64,000 bases of DNA from positions 1-64,000 of the forward strand of contig JAFXSH010000043.1 of assembly GCA_017525805.1 (NCBI GenBank). Reading direction: 5' to 3'. A program made the position numbers and the translations under genes. The notes beneath the pieces are model-generated. The model did not search any database. It saw only the letters and a program-made list of their open reading frames with translations, and was not told the origin of the DNA. Source of the DNA: Clostridia bacterium. GTDB taxonomy: Bacteria > Bacillota_A > Clostridia > Christensenellales > Aristaeellaceae. Below, piece by piece: positions 40,732-50,570 of this stretch (positions within the stretch are counted from its first letter, which is position 1; each line of letters starts with the position of its first letter).

Positions 40732-41669
40732 TGAAAGATTACGTAGTATCCGCCCGCACGATTGAAGAAGCTGTTTCCCAGGGCCTGGAGCATTTAGGCG
40801 TTTCCATCAGCGATGTAAAGGTGGATGTGATCGAGGAAGGCAGCAAGGGTCTGTTCGGCCTGTTTGGCTCCCGTCCCGCGAAGGTCCGGCTCACGCTGAT
40901 GGAAGAGGAACAGCCGGTTGAAAACGTTGCCCGTTCGATCCTGGCCGACGTGATGAACGAGGAAGCGCCCAAGCAGCAGCCCAAGGCGGAAAAGTTCGCC
41001 GTAAAGCAGGAAAACGCTGCTGCTGAAAAGCCTGAAAAAGCCGCAAAGAGCCCCAAAACCGCTAAGGCGAAAAAGGAACAGGCCGAAGGCGAAGAAGCGG
41101 AAAAGCCCGCTCCCAAGCCCAGGAAGCCCCGGGAACCCAAGGCTGCCAAAGCTCCCAAGGAACCCAAGGAGCCGGTGGAAGCGAAGGAAATCGTTCCCGC
41201 TGAACAGGCGGATCGTGCCACCGCTGCCGGACGTGCCCAGGAATTCCTGCAGGAACTGACCCAGCTGATGGGTGTGAACGTATCCGTAGCCGTAGCAACG
41301 GATGAAGAAGGCAACGTGCGCGTGAACATGGATGGGGATACCTTGGGCATCCTGATCGGACGCCGGGGCGAAACCCTGGACGCCTTGCAGTATCTCACCA
41401 GTCTGCGGGTAAACCGGGGCCAGAGCAACTACACCCGCGTGACCCTGGATACCGAAGGATACCGCGCGAAGCGGGAAGAAGCTTTGGTGCGCCTGGCGAA
41501 CCGGATGGCCAACCGCGCCCAGAAGACGGGCCGCAAGGTGAGCTTGGAGCCCATGAATCCTTACGAGCGCCGCATCCTTCACAGCGCCCTGCAGGATCAT
41601 CCCACCGTCACCACCCATTCCGAAGGCGAAGAACCCAACCGGCATGTGGTGATCTCCCTGAAAAACTGA
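40731..41669 (+). CDS. jag: RNA-binding cell elongation regulator Jag/KhpB/EloR
   Basis: 312 residues, overlapping the yidC stop by one base (TAATG). Jag-N domain (VVSARTIEEAVSQGLEHLGV...EEGSKGLFGLFGSRPAKV, in parts), a long Lys/Ala/Pro/Glu-rich linker (about 85-150), a KH domain with GILIGRRGETLDALQYLT, and a C-terminal R3H domain (LANRMANRAQKTGRKVSLEPMNPYERR in part). In relatives it binds RNA together with KhpA and tunes cell elongation. Last gene of the operon. Confidence 0.95.
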   Translation: MKDYVVSARTIEEAVSQGLEHLGVSISDVKVDVIEEGSKGLFGLFGSRPAKVRLTLMEEEQPVENVARSILADVMNEEAPKQQPKAEKFAVKQENAAAEKPEKAAKSPKTAKAKKEQAEGEEAEKPAPKPRKPREPKAAKAPKEPKEPVEAKEIVPAEQADRATAAGRAQEFLQELTQLMGVNVSVAVATDEEGNVRVNMDGDTLGILIGRRGETLDALQYLTSLRVNRGQSNYTRVTLDTEGYRAKREEALVRLANRMANRAQKTGRKVSLEPMNPYERRILHSALQDHPTVTTHSEGEEPNRHVVISLKN

Positions 41670-41687
41670 TCGATGATCTATGACTTG

Positions 41688-41716
41688 CTTCCCGGCAAAG
41701 CGCCGGGAAGTTTTTT
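41688..41716 (+). terminator. Terminator of rpmH-jag operon
   Basis: CTTCCCGGC and GCCGGGAAG pair (9 bp) around a 5-base loop, followed by TTTTTT. Confidence 0.92.
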
Positions 41717-41721
41717 CATGC

Positions 41722-41748
41722 AAAAATACTGCCGCTTGCAGCGGCAGC
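41722..41748 (-). terminator. Terminator of vanW-type gene
   Basis: On the minus strand CTGCCGC-TGCAA-GCGGCAG is followed by TATTTTTG; it lies 20 bases after the stop of the leftward gene at 41768. Confidence 0.85.
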
Positions 41749-41767
41749 AAAAGAGAAAGCGATTCGG

Positions 41768-43255
41768 TTAGCGGTCCATGGTTCCCGTCAGGTACAGATT
41801 GCCGCGGGCTTTGCATTCATCCCGGCTGACGAATTTCTCGGAAATCAATTCGCCGTTCTGCCATTTTTGCAGGTAGGTTTCATTGATTACGCCATCCCGG
41901 GCTTTTCGCACCAGATAAGGTTCCTCGTCTTTATAGGTAACGTAGGTATGATCCGTATCTTTCTCGTAGGTATCCGACAGGGGAGCGGGGATCGTTTCCA
42001 CCGTTTCGGTGCGCAGGGAATAGCTGATGCCGTCGCCTAAACTGGGACCGTAGATGCGGACCTCGCATTCGTATTTGTTCTTTTTCACTTCCCGCACGTG
42101 GGCGGTAATGTAGATACTGCCGGTGCTGTTATTGCGGAGCACCAGATCATGCCTGCCATACACCACGGTGGCGTCCTGACCGAAAACGGTATAAGACACG
42201 GGATCGGAATGGGAAATGCGGCTGACGATTTCCAGGTTGGATTGCAGCGCCGCCAAATACAGGGTGGTGCTTGCCTGGCATACGCCGCCGCCCACGCCCA
42301 ACTTTTCCCGGCCCAGCTCGTATTCAATGGCGTATTTGTAGCCGTTTTTCAGGGTGCGGTCCAGCGTAACGGTATTGAAGCTGAGCTTTTTGCCCGGTTC
42401 CACGATCTGCCCGTTAATGCGGGAAAAGGCGGTGCGGATGTTGTCGGTGCGGTCGGCGGTGGAGGTGGAGGAAACGGGCGTGGTGGCTTCGTGGAGCAAA
42501 GCGACCTGGCTGCGGATCTCCGCCGTTTTCACCTTGGCGGGGACCTCGGTGGGCCGTACCTCCAGGGAGCCGCTTTGAGCGGAGGCTGCCATGGCCAGAA
42601 TCTCGTTTTTCAAGTTCTCCGTGTCCAGCGTGGAGCCGGGAATATCGCCCTGGATCAGGAACGGATCGTTCTGATCAGGATAAAATCCCACCAGGTAAGC
42701 ATCCACCGGATCATAGGTCAATTGTTCCTGAATCTGGCTCAGTATGTGATCCAGCCGTTCTTCCTTTAAATCGCTCGCGGTGGTATAAGCATAGACGGGC
42801 GCCGCGGCCAGCGCATCCAATTGCGACTTTCTCTCGTCCAGGGTGCCTGTTTTGCCTTTTTTATACAAATTCTCCAGCAGGGAGTAAACGGAGCCGATAT
42901 CGGTGGAGATTTCCAAATCAGCGTAGCTCAGGGTGTAAAACACGTGGTTTTGATAAGTCAGGGACAGGCTCCAGCTGTTTTCGCGGGCCTTGATCTGCTG
43001 CACTACGGCGTCGATGCCCTCCTGCGCCGTTAAGCCGCCCAGGGAAATGCCGTCAACATAAATGTTTGGAAGAAAAACCTGCTGATAGGGCGCTAATTCC
43101 GCCGCCAGTGTATTCTGACGGTTTCTTTCCTGGGTATATTGATAAAGCGTGTAACCGCTCGCCAACGCGGCGCATAATGCCGCCGCGATGATCACGATCA
43201 GCAGCGCTTTGCTTTTCTTTTTCTTTGGCGGCTGATAGCCTTGCTGGAAATTCAT
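41768..43255 (-). CDS. VanW family protein with N-terminal membrane anchor
   Basis: 495 residues. Short cytoplasmic Lys-rich start (KKKKSK), one TM helix (about 18-38), a PG_binding_4-type extracellular region (about 70-290; YVDGISLGGLTAQEGIDAV), then the VanW core: FNTVTLDRTLKNGYKYAIEYE, LGVGGGVCQASTTLYLAAL, VVYGRHDLVLRNNSTGSIYI. C-terminal part is G5-like. VanW occurs in some vancomycin-resistance clusters, but most homologues are ordinary Clostridia wall-associated proteins and no other van gene is here. Function unknown. Confidence 0.92.
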   Translation of the reverse strand: MNFQQGYQPPKKKKSKALLIVIIAAALCAALASGYTLYQYTQERNRQNTLAAELAPYQQVFLPNIYVDGISLGGLTAQEGIDAVVQQIKARENSWSLSLTYQNHVFYTLSYADLEISTDIGSVYSLLENLYKKGKTGTLDERKSQLDALAAAPVYAYTTASDLKEERLDHILSQIQEQLTYDPVDAYLVGFYPDQNDPFLIQGDIPGSTLDTENLKNEILAMAASAQSGSLEVRPTEVPAKVKTAEIRSQVALLHEATTPVSSTSTADRTDNIRTAFSRINGQIVEPGKKLSFNTVTLDRTLKNGYKYAIEYELGREKLGVGGGVCQASTTLYLAALQSNLEIVSRISHSDPVSYTVFGQDATVVYGRHDLVLRNNSTGSIYITAHVREVKKNKYECEVRIYGPSLGDGISYSLRTETVETIPAPLSDTYEKDTDHTYVTYKDEEPYLVRKARDGVINETYLQKWQNGELISEKFVSRDECKARGNLYLTGTMDR

Positions 43256-43348
43256 GTCCGTTCTCCTTAAAGCGCGAATTGCCCTTTTGATTCGGTCGGC
43301 GTTCCGTGAACGTCATTTCCGCCGCCGTCAAAAGGACAAAGCGCGTTT

Positions 43349-44197
43349 TTATGGTGCGTAAGCTGATTTTGCTGTCCGGTACAGCGCCCAGGCGTCGTCG
43401 CAGGCGTTTGGCCAAAAGTCGGCTGTTTCGCCGATCTGGCCGTGGCTGGATGTTCCGTCGTGGAAATCGCTGCCGCCGGTCACAAGCAACCCGCGCTGTC
43501 GAGCAAGCCTGTCCCAATAGGGATAGTTGCCCTGATTGGCGGGATGATAGACTTCCAGGCCCCGCAGCCCCGAATCCTGCCATACCTTCAGCATGGGCAG
43601 CAGCTTTTCCAAGGGCCATCGGATCAGACCGGGATGCGCCAGCACGGGCACAGCGCCGCGATCCCGCAGCAGGGAAATAGCCTGGCTGGCGGTCATGGAG
43701 GCGCGGGGCAGATAAGCGGGCCTGCCTTTCCCCAAGTACTGGTCAAATGCCTGCTGCACGCTTTCCACAAAGCCCCGTTCCATCATCGCCCGGGCCAGAT
43801 GGGGCCGCCCCAAGCTGCTTCCCGCGCTGGTTACCACTTCCTCTATGGGAAGCTCCATTCCTAAGGCTTTCAATTTGGTGGCCATGGCAAGAATGCGGTT
43901 CCGCCGGTCCTGGGCAGCCTGGGCCAAGCAGGCGGTGAGCACCTCATCGCCGTACCTGACGCCGTAACCTAAGATATGGATTTCGTCGTCGCCCTCCGTG
44001 CTGATTTCCACCCCCGGCAGAAAGGCCAAACCCCGGTCGTAAGCGGCGTCGGCAGCCTGCGGGAGGGCGTCCAGGGTATCATGATCCGTGACGGAGAAAA
44101 AAGTAACGTTGGCGCGCTGCACCAGCCGGGCAATTTGAAAGGCGTCAAAAAGCCCGTCGGAGGCGGTGGTATGCAGGTGCAGGTCAGGCCGGATCAT
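43349..44197 (-). CDS. PHP-domain phosphoesterase (TrpH/RNase AM-like)
   Basis: 282 residues. Metal-binding PHP motifs: [42 protein letters not shown] and GGSDFHDG. Homologues hydrolyse 3',5'-nucleoside bisphosphates or act as 5'-3' exonucleases on RNA. Start overlaps the ftsH stop as ATGA (44194-44197), so it is translated with ftsH. Confidence 0.93.
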   Translation of the reverse strand: MIRPDLHLHTTASDGLFDAFQIARLVQRANVTFFSVTDHDTLDALPQAADAAYDRGLAFLPGVEISTEGDDEIHILGYGVRYGDEVLTACLAQAAQDRRNRILAMATKLKALGMELPIEEVVTSAGSSLGRPHLARAMMERGFVESVQQAFDQYLGKGRPAYLPRASMTASQAISLLRDRGAVPVLAHPGLIRWPLEKLLPMLKVWQDSGLRGLEVYHPANQGNYPYWDRLARQRGLLVTGGSDFHDGTSSHGQIGETADFWPNACDDAWALYRTAKSAYAP

Positions 44198-46128
44198 TCT
44201 TGGGTTTCCTCCATGGCAGGCTCCGATCCTGCCTCTTGTGTCTGTTCAGGCAGGGAGGAAGGGTCGGGCGCGTCGATAAACGCCACGAAATCCTCCCGGG
44301 ACAGGGTTTCTTTTTCGATCAACAGCTGGGCCAAGCCTTCCAGCTTTTCCTGATGTTCTTTCAGGGTGTTCATGGATAGTTCATAGCAGGAACGCAGCAG
44401 ATCGCCCACCTCGCGGTCGATGGCGGCGGCGGTTTCCTCACTGAATTCGCGGTTCTGGGCAAAGCTATTGCCCAAGAATACTTCCTGTTCGCTGTCCAGG
44501 AAGATGGTGCCGATTTTTTCGCTCATACCGTAGCGGGTCACCATAGCACGGCAGATGCTGGTAGCATGCTGCAAATCGCTCTGCGCTCCGGTATAGATAT
44601 CGTTGAAAATCAGCTTTTCCGCCGCGTGGCCGCCCAAGCTCATAGCGGTGCGCTGCAAAAGCTGGCTGCGGCTGATATTATCCAGCTCCTTGCTGGGCAG
44701 GGACAGGGTAAAGCCGCCCGCGCCGCCGCGAGGAACCACGGTGATGGTGTGCACATCATCGCACAGGGGCAGGTAATGGCCCACGATGGCGTGGCCCGCT
44801 TCGTGATAGGCCACCAGCTTGCGGTCTTCTTCCAGCACCTTGTGACTCTTCTTTTCGGGTCCCATCTGGATGCGTTCCACAGCCTCGATCAGATGCGCCT
44901 GGGTGATGACGGTTTGCTTTTCCCTGGCTGCCTGGATGGCGCCCTCGTTCATGATGTTTTCCAGGTCCGCGCCGGTGGCGTAAGGCGTGCGCTTGGCGAT
45001 GTTTTCCAGGTCCACGTCCTCTCCCAGGGGCTTGCCCTTGGAATGTACTTTCAGGATGGCGACGCGGCCATTGATATCGGGATAATTTACCGTCACCTGG
45101 CGGTCAAAACGACCGGGACGCAGCAAAGCGGGGTCTAAGATATCCCGCCGGTTGGTGGCGGCCATCACGATCACACCTTCATTGGTGGAGAAGCCGTCCA
45201 TTTCCACCAAAAGCTGGTTCAGGGTCTGTTCCCGTTCGTCGTGTCCGCCGCCCAAGCCCGCGCCACGGTGACGGCCTACGGCGTCGATTTCGTCGATGAA
45301 CACGATGCTGGGGGCGTTGCGCTTGGCCTGCTCAAACAAATCGCGCACGCGGCTGGCGCCGACACCCACGAACATTTCCACAAAGTCCGAACCGGAAATG
45401 GAGAAGAAGGGCACGTTGGCTTCTCCAGCCACGGCCTTGGCCAGCAGCGTTTTGCCTGTGCCGGGAGGACCCACAAGCAGCACGCCCTTGGGAATGCGCG
45501 CGCCAAGGTCCACATAATGCTTGGGATTTTTCAGGAAATCCACGATTTCCTTCAGTTCTTCCTTTTCTTCCTCCGCGCCGGCCACCTGGGCGAAAGTCAC
45601 CTTGTTTTTGCTGGGGTCCACCATGGCGGCCCGGGATTTGCCAAAATTCATCACCCGGCCGCCGCCGCCGGTCTGCTGGCGCATGATGTACCACCACATG
45701 ACCATCAGCAGCACCACGGGGATCAGATAAGGCAGCAGTTCCAGATACCAGGGTGTCGTGACGGGAGCGAGATATTCGATCTCAAAGGTCAAATCCTCAA
45801 CAGACACGATATCGATGTCCTTGCCCAGCTCGTTTGCTCTTAAAGTGAGCACGGTATCATAAAAATCCGGGCCAATGGTAGTTTCAAAATCGTAAGCGCG
45901 GGAGGGATAATCGGAACGGGAAATACGGCTGTCCTTCAGTCGCCCCACCAGGTTATATCCGCGGATGGATACCCGGTCGATTTCTCCTTTTTCGATCATT
46001 TGCAGCAAGTCGGGATACTCGATGCGCTTGTCTACCGTGTTGGTCCCGCCGGACAAAACCACGATCAGGAAAATAAAGGCGGCGATCATGATAACGTAGC
46101 CGATCAGCCCACGAGATACTTTTCGCAA
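44194..46128 (-). CDS. ftsH: ATP-dependent zinc metalloprotease FtsH
   Basis: 644 residues. Two N-terminal TM helices ([18 protein letters not shown] and [19 protein letters not shown]) flank an extracytoplasmic domain; AAA+ module with Walker [14 protein letters not shown], Walker [13 protein letters not shown] and second region of homology [20 protein letters not shown]; protease with zinc site HEAGH. Degrades damaged membrane and regulatory proteins. The C-terminus is acidic (EETQE). Position after tilS-hpt is the classic Firmicutes order. A -10-like TATAAT lies at 46166-46171, without a clear -35. Confidence 0.98.
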   Translation of the reverse strand: MRKVSRGLIGYVIMIAAFIFLIVVLSGGTNTVDKRIEYPDLLQMIEKGEIDRVSIRGYNLVGRLKDSRISRSDYPSRAYDFETTIGPDFYDTVLTLRANELGKDIDIVSVEDLTFEIEYLAPVTTPWYLELLPYLIPVVLLMVMWWYIMRQQTGGGGRVMNFGKSRAAMVDPSKNKVTFAQVAGAEEEKEELKEIVDFLKNPKHYVDLGARIPKGVLLVGPPGTGKTLLAKAVAGEANVPFFSISGSDFVEMFVGVGASRVRDLFEQAKRNAPSIVFIDEIDAVGRHRGAGLGGGHDEREQTLNQLLVEMDGFSTNEGVIVMAATNRRDILDPALLRPGRFDRQVTVNYPDINGRVAILKVHSKGKPLGEDVDLENIAKRTPYATGADLENIMNEGAIQAAREKQTVITQAHLIEAVERIQMGPEKKSHKVLEEDRKLVAYHEAGHAIVGHYLPLCDDVHTITVVPRGGAGGFTLSLPSKELDNISRSQLLQRTAMSLGGHAAEKLIFNDIYTGAQSDLQHATSICRAMVTRYGMSEKIGTIFLDSEQEVFLGNSFAQNREFSEETAAAIDREVGDLLRSCYELSMNTLKEHQEKLEGLAQLLIEKETLSREDFVAFIDAPDPSSLPEQTQEAGSEPAMEETQE

Positions 46129-46207
46129 AATCCTGTCCTCCTAAAATTCCGTGAATCAGATAATGATTATAACATAAATCGCCTAAAAAGGACAGCGGTC
46201 CCGGCAC

Positions 46208-46765
46208 TTATTTTTCATAAATCCGGGGATGCAGCACGCCGATATCCGGCAGATTGCGATATTTTTCATCAAAATCCAGGCCGTAGCCCACCACAAAGGC
46301 GTCGGGGATGTCGAAACAGGAATAGTCCACATTCAGCTCTACCCTCCGGCGGGCGGGCTTATCCAGCAATGTTACGATGGAAATAGAAGCGGCTTGCCGG
46401 TTGGCGAACACCTTTTTGAGGTAGGACAGGGTCATGCCGCTGTCCACGATATCCTCCACCAGCACCACATGCTTGCCTACCACGGGTTTGTCCAGGTCTT
46501 TGACGATCTTGACCACGCCGGTGGTTTTGGTGCTGCTTCCGTAGCTGGAAACGACCATGAAATCGGTGGTCAGGGGCAGGTCGATTTCCCGGATCAGGTC
46601 GGTGAAAAACACGCTGGCCCCTTTCAGGATGCACACGAACACCGGGCTTTCACCACGGAATTTTTCCGTCAGCTTTTGTCCCAGCTCCTTCACGGACTTG
46701 GCGATTTCTTCCCGGGTCACCAGGATTTTTTCCAGATCCTGATACAGTACGGCGTTGGTATCCAT
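46208..46765 (-). CDS. hpt: Hypoxanthine phosphoribosyltransferase
   Basis: 185 residues from MDTNAVLYQDLEK; AGGAG lies 9-13 bases before this ATG. PRPP-binding motif VVLVEDIVDSGMTLSYL, CILKGASVFFTDLIRE and VVGYGLDFDEKYRNLPDIGVL are all typical. Salvages hypoxanthine and guanine. It begins 10 bases after the tilS stop, so the two are co-transcribed. Confidence 0.97.
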   Translation of the reverse strand: MDTNAVLYQDLEKILVTREEIAKSVKELGQKLTEKFRGESPVFVCILKGASVFFTDLIREIDLPLTTDFMVVSSYGSSTKTTGVVKIVKDLDKPVVGKHVVLVEDIVDSGMTLSYLKKVFANRQAASISIVTLLDKPARRRVELNVDYSCFDIPDAFVVGYGLDFDEKYRNLPDIGVLHPRIYEK

Positions 46766-46775
46766 TCCTTTTCTC

Positions 46776-48113
46776 CTATCTATCGTTATTTTGAACGGGC
46801 ACGCAGGATTTTTCACCCGGCAGGAATCCTTCATAAGTGATCAGCACGGCGTCGTCCCCAGGAGTGACCCGGGCCGCCTCGGCCGCGCCCACGCCGATGG
46901 CCCAAACGACCTTATCACCCACGCACAGCAAGGGAACATAGCGGCGGAAGGGGCGGGGAATCTTTTTATCCACGAAATAATCCTGCATGGACTTGCTTCC
47001 TTCAGCGCCCAGCGGATGAATTCTGTCGCCTGGCTGCGTAAAGCGCAGGCTGCACTGCTCATACACGCTTTTTTTCATGGCTTGCGACATGATTCCGTCC
47101 CCTGTTTCCCCGTTCCAGGGCTGCGCGTACAACGTGCCGGGCTCGGGCGGGATTTCCCGATCCGCCGGGGGCAGAAAATGCAGGTACTCCCTGGAACATT
47201 CCGCCCGCCAGCCCTCAGGCAGGTTCATTTTTTGGCCGGGGGAAAGGTGCATCAATCGTTCCGTGGTTTCATAGTCCAGCTTCACCGGACAGGAAAGCCG
47301 AAGCGCGTGCCGGCGTAAGGCGGGATGCAGCCGCAGAAGCGGATCATACCGAACCCACCGGCAGGGATCATGCAGGCAGGCGTTGTTCTCCCGTTCCAAA
47401 AACAGCTTCGCTTCATGGCGGAAGTAGGCTTCCTCTTCCGAAAGGATCTTAGCGGCGCGGCCCATGGCTTCCTCCGCGCGGGGGAACCGGGCCGCAACGG
47501 CGGGAAGCACCTGATGGCGAATATAATTGCGCAGGTAATCGTCCCCGGCGTTGGTTTCATCTTCCCGCCAGGAAATGCCATTCTCCCGCAGGGCGGCGCG
47601 GATGATTTCCGGGGGTACGGACAGCCATGGACGCCAGAGAACGATCCCTTCGCCGTGTCTGGGACGCTTCGCCATGGCGGATAAGCCTCCGCCGCCGCTG
47701 CCCCGGAACAGGTGCAGCAGCATGGTTTCCGCCTGGTCCTTTCGGTGATGGGCCAGGGCCAGGATCACCGTGCCGTTTTCCAAGCATGCTTCCCGCAGGG
47801 CCGCGTAGCGGGCTATGCGGGCGGCGTCCTCGCTTTTGCCCCGCACCTGGACCCTGTATATCCGGCAGGGGACGGCTAAGTCCCGGCACATCTGTTCCAC
47901 GAAAGCGGCATCCTGACCGGAAGTGGGACGCAGGCCGTGATCCACATGCGCGGCGGAAAGAAAGAACCCTTCCTGTTCCGATAAAGCGCGCAAGGCGTGC
48001 AGCAATGCCACGGAATCCGCTCCGCCGGACACCGCGGCCATTACGCGGGGAGGCGATCCTAAGGATTTCCAGGACGCGCGGACCGTTTCCAACAAAAAAA
48101 GCCAATGTTCCAT
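46776..48113 (-). CDS. tilS: tRNA(Ile)-lysidine synthetase
   Basis: 445 residues. Modifies C34 of tRNA-Ile(CAU) to lysidine. N-terminal PP-loop SGGADSVALLHAL, then AHVDHGLRP, LALAHHRKDQAETMLLHLFRGSGGGGLSAM (part); C-terminal TilS substrate domain with FTQPGDRIHPLGAEGSKSMQDYFVDKKIPRPFR (part). First gene of tilS-hpt-ftsH behind the promoter at 48122. Confidence 0.96.
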   Translation of the reverse strand: MEHWLFLLETVRASWKSLGSPPRVMAAVSGGADSVALLHALRALSEQEGFFLSAAHVDHGLRPTSGQDAAFVEQMCRDLAVPCRIYRVQVRGKSEDAARIARYAALREACLENGTVILALAHHRKDQAETMLLHLFRGSGGGGLSAMAKRPRHGEGIVLWRPWLSVPPEIIRAALRENGISWREDETNAGDDYLRNYIRHQVLPAVAARFPRAEEAMGRAAKILSEEEAYFRHEAKLFLERENNACLHDPCRWVRYDPLLRLHPALRRHALRLSCPVKLDYETTERLMHLSPGQKMNLPEGWRAECSREYLHFLPPADREIPPEPGTLYAQPWNGETGDGIMSQAMKKSVYEQCSLRFTQPGDRIHPLGAEGSKSMQDYFVDKKIPRPFRRYVPLLCVGDKVVWAIGVGAAEAARVTPGDDAVLITYEGFLPGEKSCVPVQNNDR

Positions 48114-48121
48114 ACCCTGCT

Positions 48122-48150
48122 ATTGTACCCTGCAAAGGCTGGAAACGCAA
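48122..48150 (-). promoter_or_regulatory. Promoter of tilS-hpt-ftsH
   Basis: On the minus strand TTGCGT (48145-48150), 17-base spacer, TACAAT (48122-48127). It leaves a leader of only a few bases before the ATG at 48113, so the mRNA may be nearly leaderless. Confidence 0.6.
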
Positions 48151-48243
48151 GTGATTCTTGAGGATTTTCATATAAAATTATCATTTTTACAATGACAAAA
48201 CGCGGGAATGCGCAAAACCCCGCAAAAAGGATTGTGCGCAGTA

Positions 48244-48272
48244 TTGATTTTTCCGCTGCAAGCATTTACAAT
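48244..48272 (+). promoter_or_regulatory. Promoter of Mn-dependent pyrophosphatase gene
   Basis: TTGATT (48244-48249), 17-base spacer, TACAAT (48267-48272), 57 bases before the start codon. Confidence 0.65.
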
Positions 48273-48329
48273 GAAGCTGTTATCAATCCTTGGCAAAGCA
48301 ATCCGCCGCCAGAAAAGGGGGAGACATCC

Positions 48330-49949
48330 ATGCAGCCTACGACTTACGTATGCGGCCACCGCAATCCGGACACGGACTCTATCGTTTCCGCTATGGCGTA
48401 TGCCGCCCTTTGCAATACCCTGGGCGAAAATGACTATATTCCCGCCCGTTTGGGCCATTTGAACGATGAAACCAGCTTCCTGCTCAAGCGCTTTGGTTTC
48501 CAGCCGCCCATCTATATCACCACCGTGCGCACCCAGGTGAAGGATATCGATTTTGACCGGCCTCCCCGCTTAGGCGGCAGCGTACCGGTGAGCCACGCCT
48601 GGGAAATCATGCAGGGAAACCCCAATCTGAGCGCGCTACCCGTGACCCGTGAGGACGGATCGCTTCTGGGCATGATCACCGCTGGCGGTATCGCCGAAAG
48701 CGATATGCGCGCCATCGAGGTGCCTGTGCTGAAGGACGCGCCGGTGTACAACGTGCTGTCCGCTTTGGAGGGACACGTGCTCAACCGGCATGACAACGTG
48801 TTCGATGCTATCTCCGGTGAAGTGGTGATCGCCCTGCCCACCCCCAGCGAACCCCTGCGGGGCGTGAAAGAAGGGGCCGTGGTGATCTGCGGCGAGCAGG
48901 AAAACGTGGTGGAAAAAGCGCTGGAGCTGAAAGCCAACTGCATCATCCTGTGCCAGAGCAGCTTAGCGGAAAAATACCATGGCTATTCCTCCTCCACGTG
49001 TATCATCTCTACGCCTTACGATGCCTGGCGCACGGCGCGCATGCTGTATCAGGCCACGCCCGTGAGCCGCATCGCCAAAACAGATGAATTGGTGTGCTTC
49101 CATGAGGAAGATTTCCTGGACGACGTGCGGGACGCCGTGCTGCAGAGCCGCTACCGCAGCTATCCTGTGCTGGATCAGGACAACAAGGTGATCGGCACTT
49201 TGAGCCGCTTCCATTTGCTGCGGCCCCGGCGCAAGCGAATCGTGCTGGTGGATCATAACGAGCTGGCCCAGTCCGTATCGGGCCTGGATCAGGCGGAGCT
49301 GGTGGCGATTATCGACCATCACCGGCTGGCCGACGTGCAGACCGGGTATCCCGTGTTCATGCGCAACGAGCCCGTGGGCTCCACCACCACCATCGTAGCC
49401 ACCATGTACCAGGAACACGGCCTGATGCCCAGTGAAAAAATGGCGGGCCTCATGGCGGCTGCTATCGTAAGCGACACCGTCATGTTCAAGTCGCCCACCA
49501 CCACCAACCGAGACAAACGCATTGCCGAGAGGCTTTCCCGCATCGCGGGAATCGACCTGGAGGCCCTGGGCCGGGAAGTGTTCTCCGCCAGCAACGCGGA
49601 CAAGGACGCGGAAACGCTGCTGAAAACGGACTTTAAGGAATTTAATATCGCCGAGCACAAAATCGGCATCAGCCAGATCACCACCATGGATTCCGCCCAT
49701 ATGCTGCTTCGCAAGGATGAATTCCTGGCGGAAATGGAGAAGGTGAAGAAAGAAAAGCAGTACGATATGATGCTGCTCATGATTACCGACGTGCTGCGGG
49801 AGGGCACGGAGCTGCTGTTTTTGGGCGATAAGGAAATCATCCGTCAGGCGTTCAATATGGGCGCGATCGATGGCGGCCATGTGTTCTTAAAGGGCGTTGT
49901 TTCCCGCAAAAAGCAGATGGTGCCCGCCCTGGCGGTGCTGTGGGGTTGA
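48330..49949 (+). CDS. Manganese-dependent inorganic pyrophosphatase with CBS-DRTGG-CBS insert
   Basis: 539 residues from MQPTTYVCGHRNPDTDSI; GGGGGAG precedes this ATG, and the open frame reaches further upstream only across the promoter. Family II PPase: metal motif GHRNPDTDS, the DHH motif IIDHHRLADVQ, VGSTTTIVATMYQE, and DHHA2 C-terminal domain with the SRKKQMVP signature. Between them lie two CBS domains separated by a DRTGG domain (about 70-300), the regulated form in which AMP/ADP inhibit and ApnA nucleotides activate. Hydrolyses pyrophosphate to drive biosynthesis. Confidence 0.95.
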   Translation: MQPTTYVCGHRNPDTDSIVSAMAYAALCNTLGENDYIPARLGHLNDETSFLLKRFGFQPPIYITTVRTQVKDIDFDRPPRLGGSVPVSHAWEIMQGNPNLSALPVTREDGSLLGMITAGGIAESDMRAIEVPVLKDAPVYNVLSALEGHVLNRHDNVFDAISGEVVIALPTPSEPLRGVKEGAVVICGEQENVVEKALELKANCIILCQSSLAEKYHGYSSSTCIISTPYDAWRTARMLYQATPVSRIAKTDELVCFHEEDFLDDVRDAVLQSRYRSYPVLDQDNKVIGTLSRFHLLRPRRKRIVLVDHNELAQSVSGLDQAELVAIIDHHRLADVQTGYPVFMRNEPVGSTTTIVATMYQEHGLMPSEKMAGLMAAAIVSDTVMFKSPTTTNRDKRIAERLSRIAGIDLEALGREVFSASNADKDAETLLKTDFKEFNIAEHKIGISQITTMDSAHMLLRKDEFLAEMEKVKKEKQYDMMLLMITDVLREGTELLFLGDKEIIRQAFNMGAIDGGHVFLKGVVSRKKQMVPALAVLWG

Positions 49950-49954
49950 CGAAG

Positions 49955-50467
49955 ATGCTTGCGATTGAAACGGAACGCCTGACCATTACGGAATTTACCT
50001 TGGACATGGCGGAAGACGTGCAAAAAAATTCCCTGGACGAAGACAACCGCCGGTTCGTGCCGGACGAAGTGTTTGAAACGGTGGAGGAAGCCCGGGAAAC
50101 GGTCGGATTTCTCATGTCCCGCTATGGGAGCGCCGAAGGGCCCTTCGTGTACCCGGTGCTGCTGAAAGCGGACCAAACGAATATCGGCTATGTGCAGCTG
50201 GCGCCGGTGGAGGATGGATGGGAAATCGGCTACCATATCGCTAAAAAGTACACCGGCAAGGGCTATGCCGCCGAGGCGGTGAAAGCGTTCCTGCCGGTGA
50301 TGATGCAGGAACACCGTCTGAACCAGATCATCGGCATCTGCGTGGCTGAGAATTACGCTTCCCGCAGGGTGATGGAAAAGTGCGGATTTATCAAAATGTA
50401 TGAAGGCATTGGGCCTTACCAGGGGAAGAATATCAATATCTGCCGTTATCAAAAAAATAACGAATAA
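49955..50467 (+). CDS. GNAT-family acetyltransferase (RimJ/RimL-like)
   Basis: 170 residues. ETERLTITEFTLDMAEDV at the start, IGYVQLAPVEDGWEIGYHIAKKYTGKGYAAEAVKAFL and ENYASRRVMEKCGF (cited in part) are hallmarks of the RimJ/RimL-type family that acetylates protein N-termini or small amines. The ATG is 5 bases after the pyrophosphatase stop, with only GGGG as ribosome site. Second gene of that operon, followed by a strong terminator. Confidence 0.9.
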   Translation: MLAIETERLTITEFTLDMAEDVQKNSLDEDNRRFVPDEVFETVEEARETVGFLMSRYGSAEGPFVYPVLLKADQTNIGYVQLAPVEDGWEIGYHIAKKYTGKGYAAEAVKAFLPVMMQEHRLNQIIGICVAENYASRRVMEKCGFIKMYEGIGPYQGKNINICRYQKNNE

Positions 50468-50512
50468 CGAAAACCGTCATTCGCGTTAAAGGCTGCTTTC
50501 TTGGAAGGGGGT

Positions 50513-50567
50513 CTGGGGGAAACCGTTCTTTGGCATCCAAAGAACGGTTTCCCCCAGAATCCTTTTT
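50513..50567 (+). terminator. Terminator with perfect 21-bp stem
   Basis: Bases 50513-50533 and 50537-50557 are perfectly complementary with a 3-base CAT loop; TTTTTT follows at 50563-50568. It lies 45 bases after the GNAT stop and directly before the converging rnfB stop. Confidence 0.93.
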
Positions 50568-50570
50568 TGT

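Noticed and set aside
41768..43255. Vancomycin-resistance determinant because of VanW
   Set aside because: VanW-family proteins are widespread in Clostridia; no vanH, vanA/B, vanX or regulatory genes in the window.
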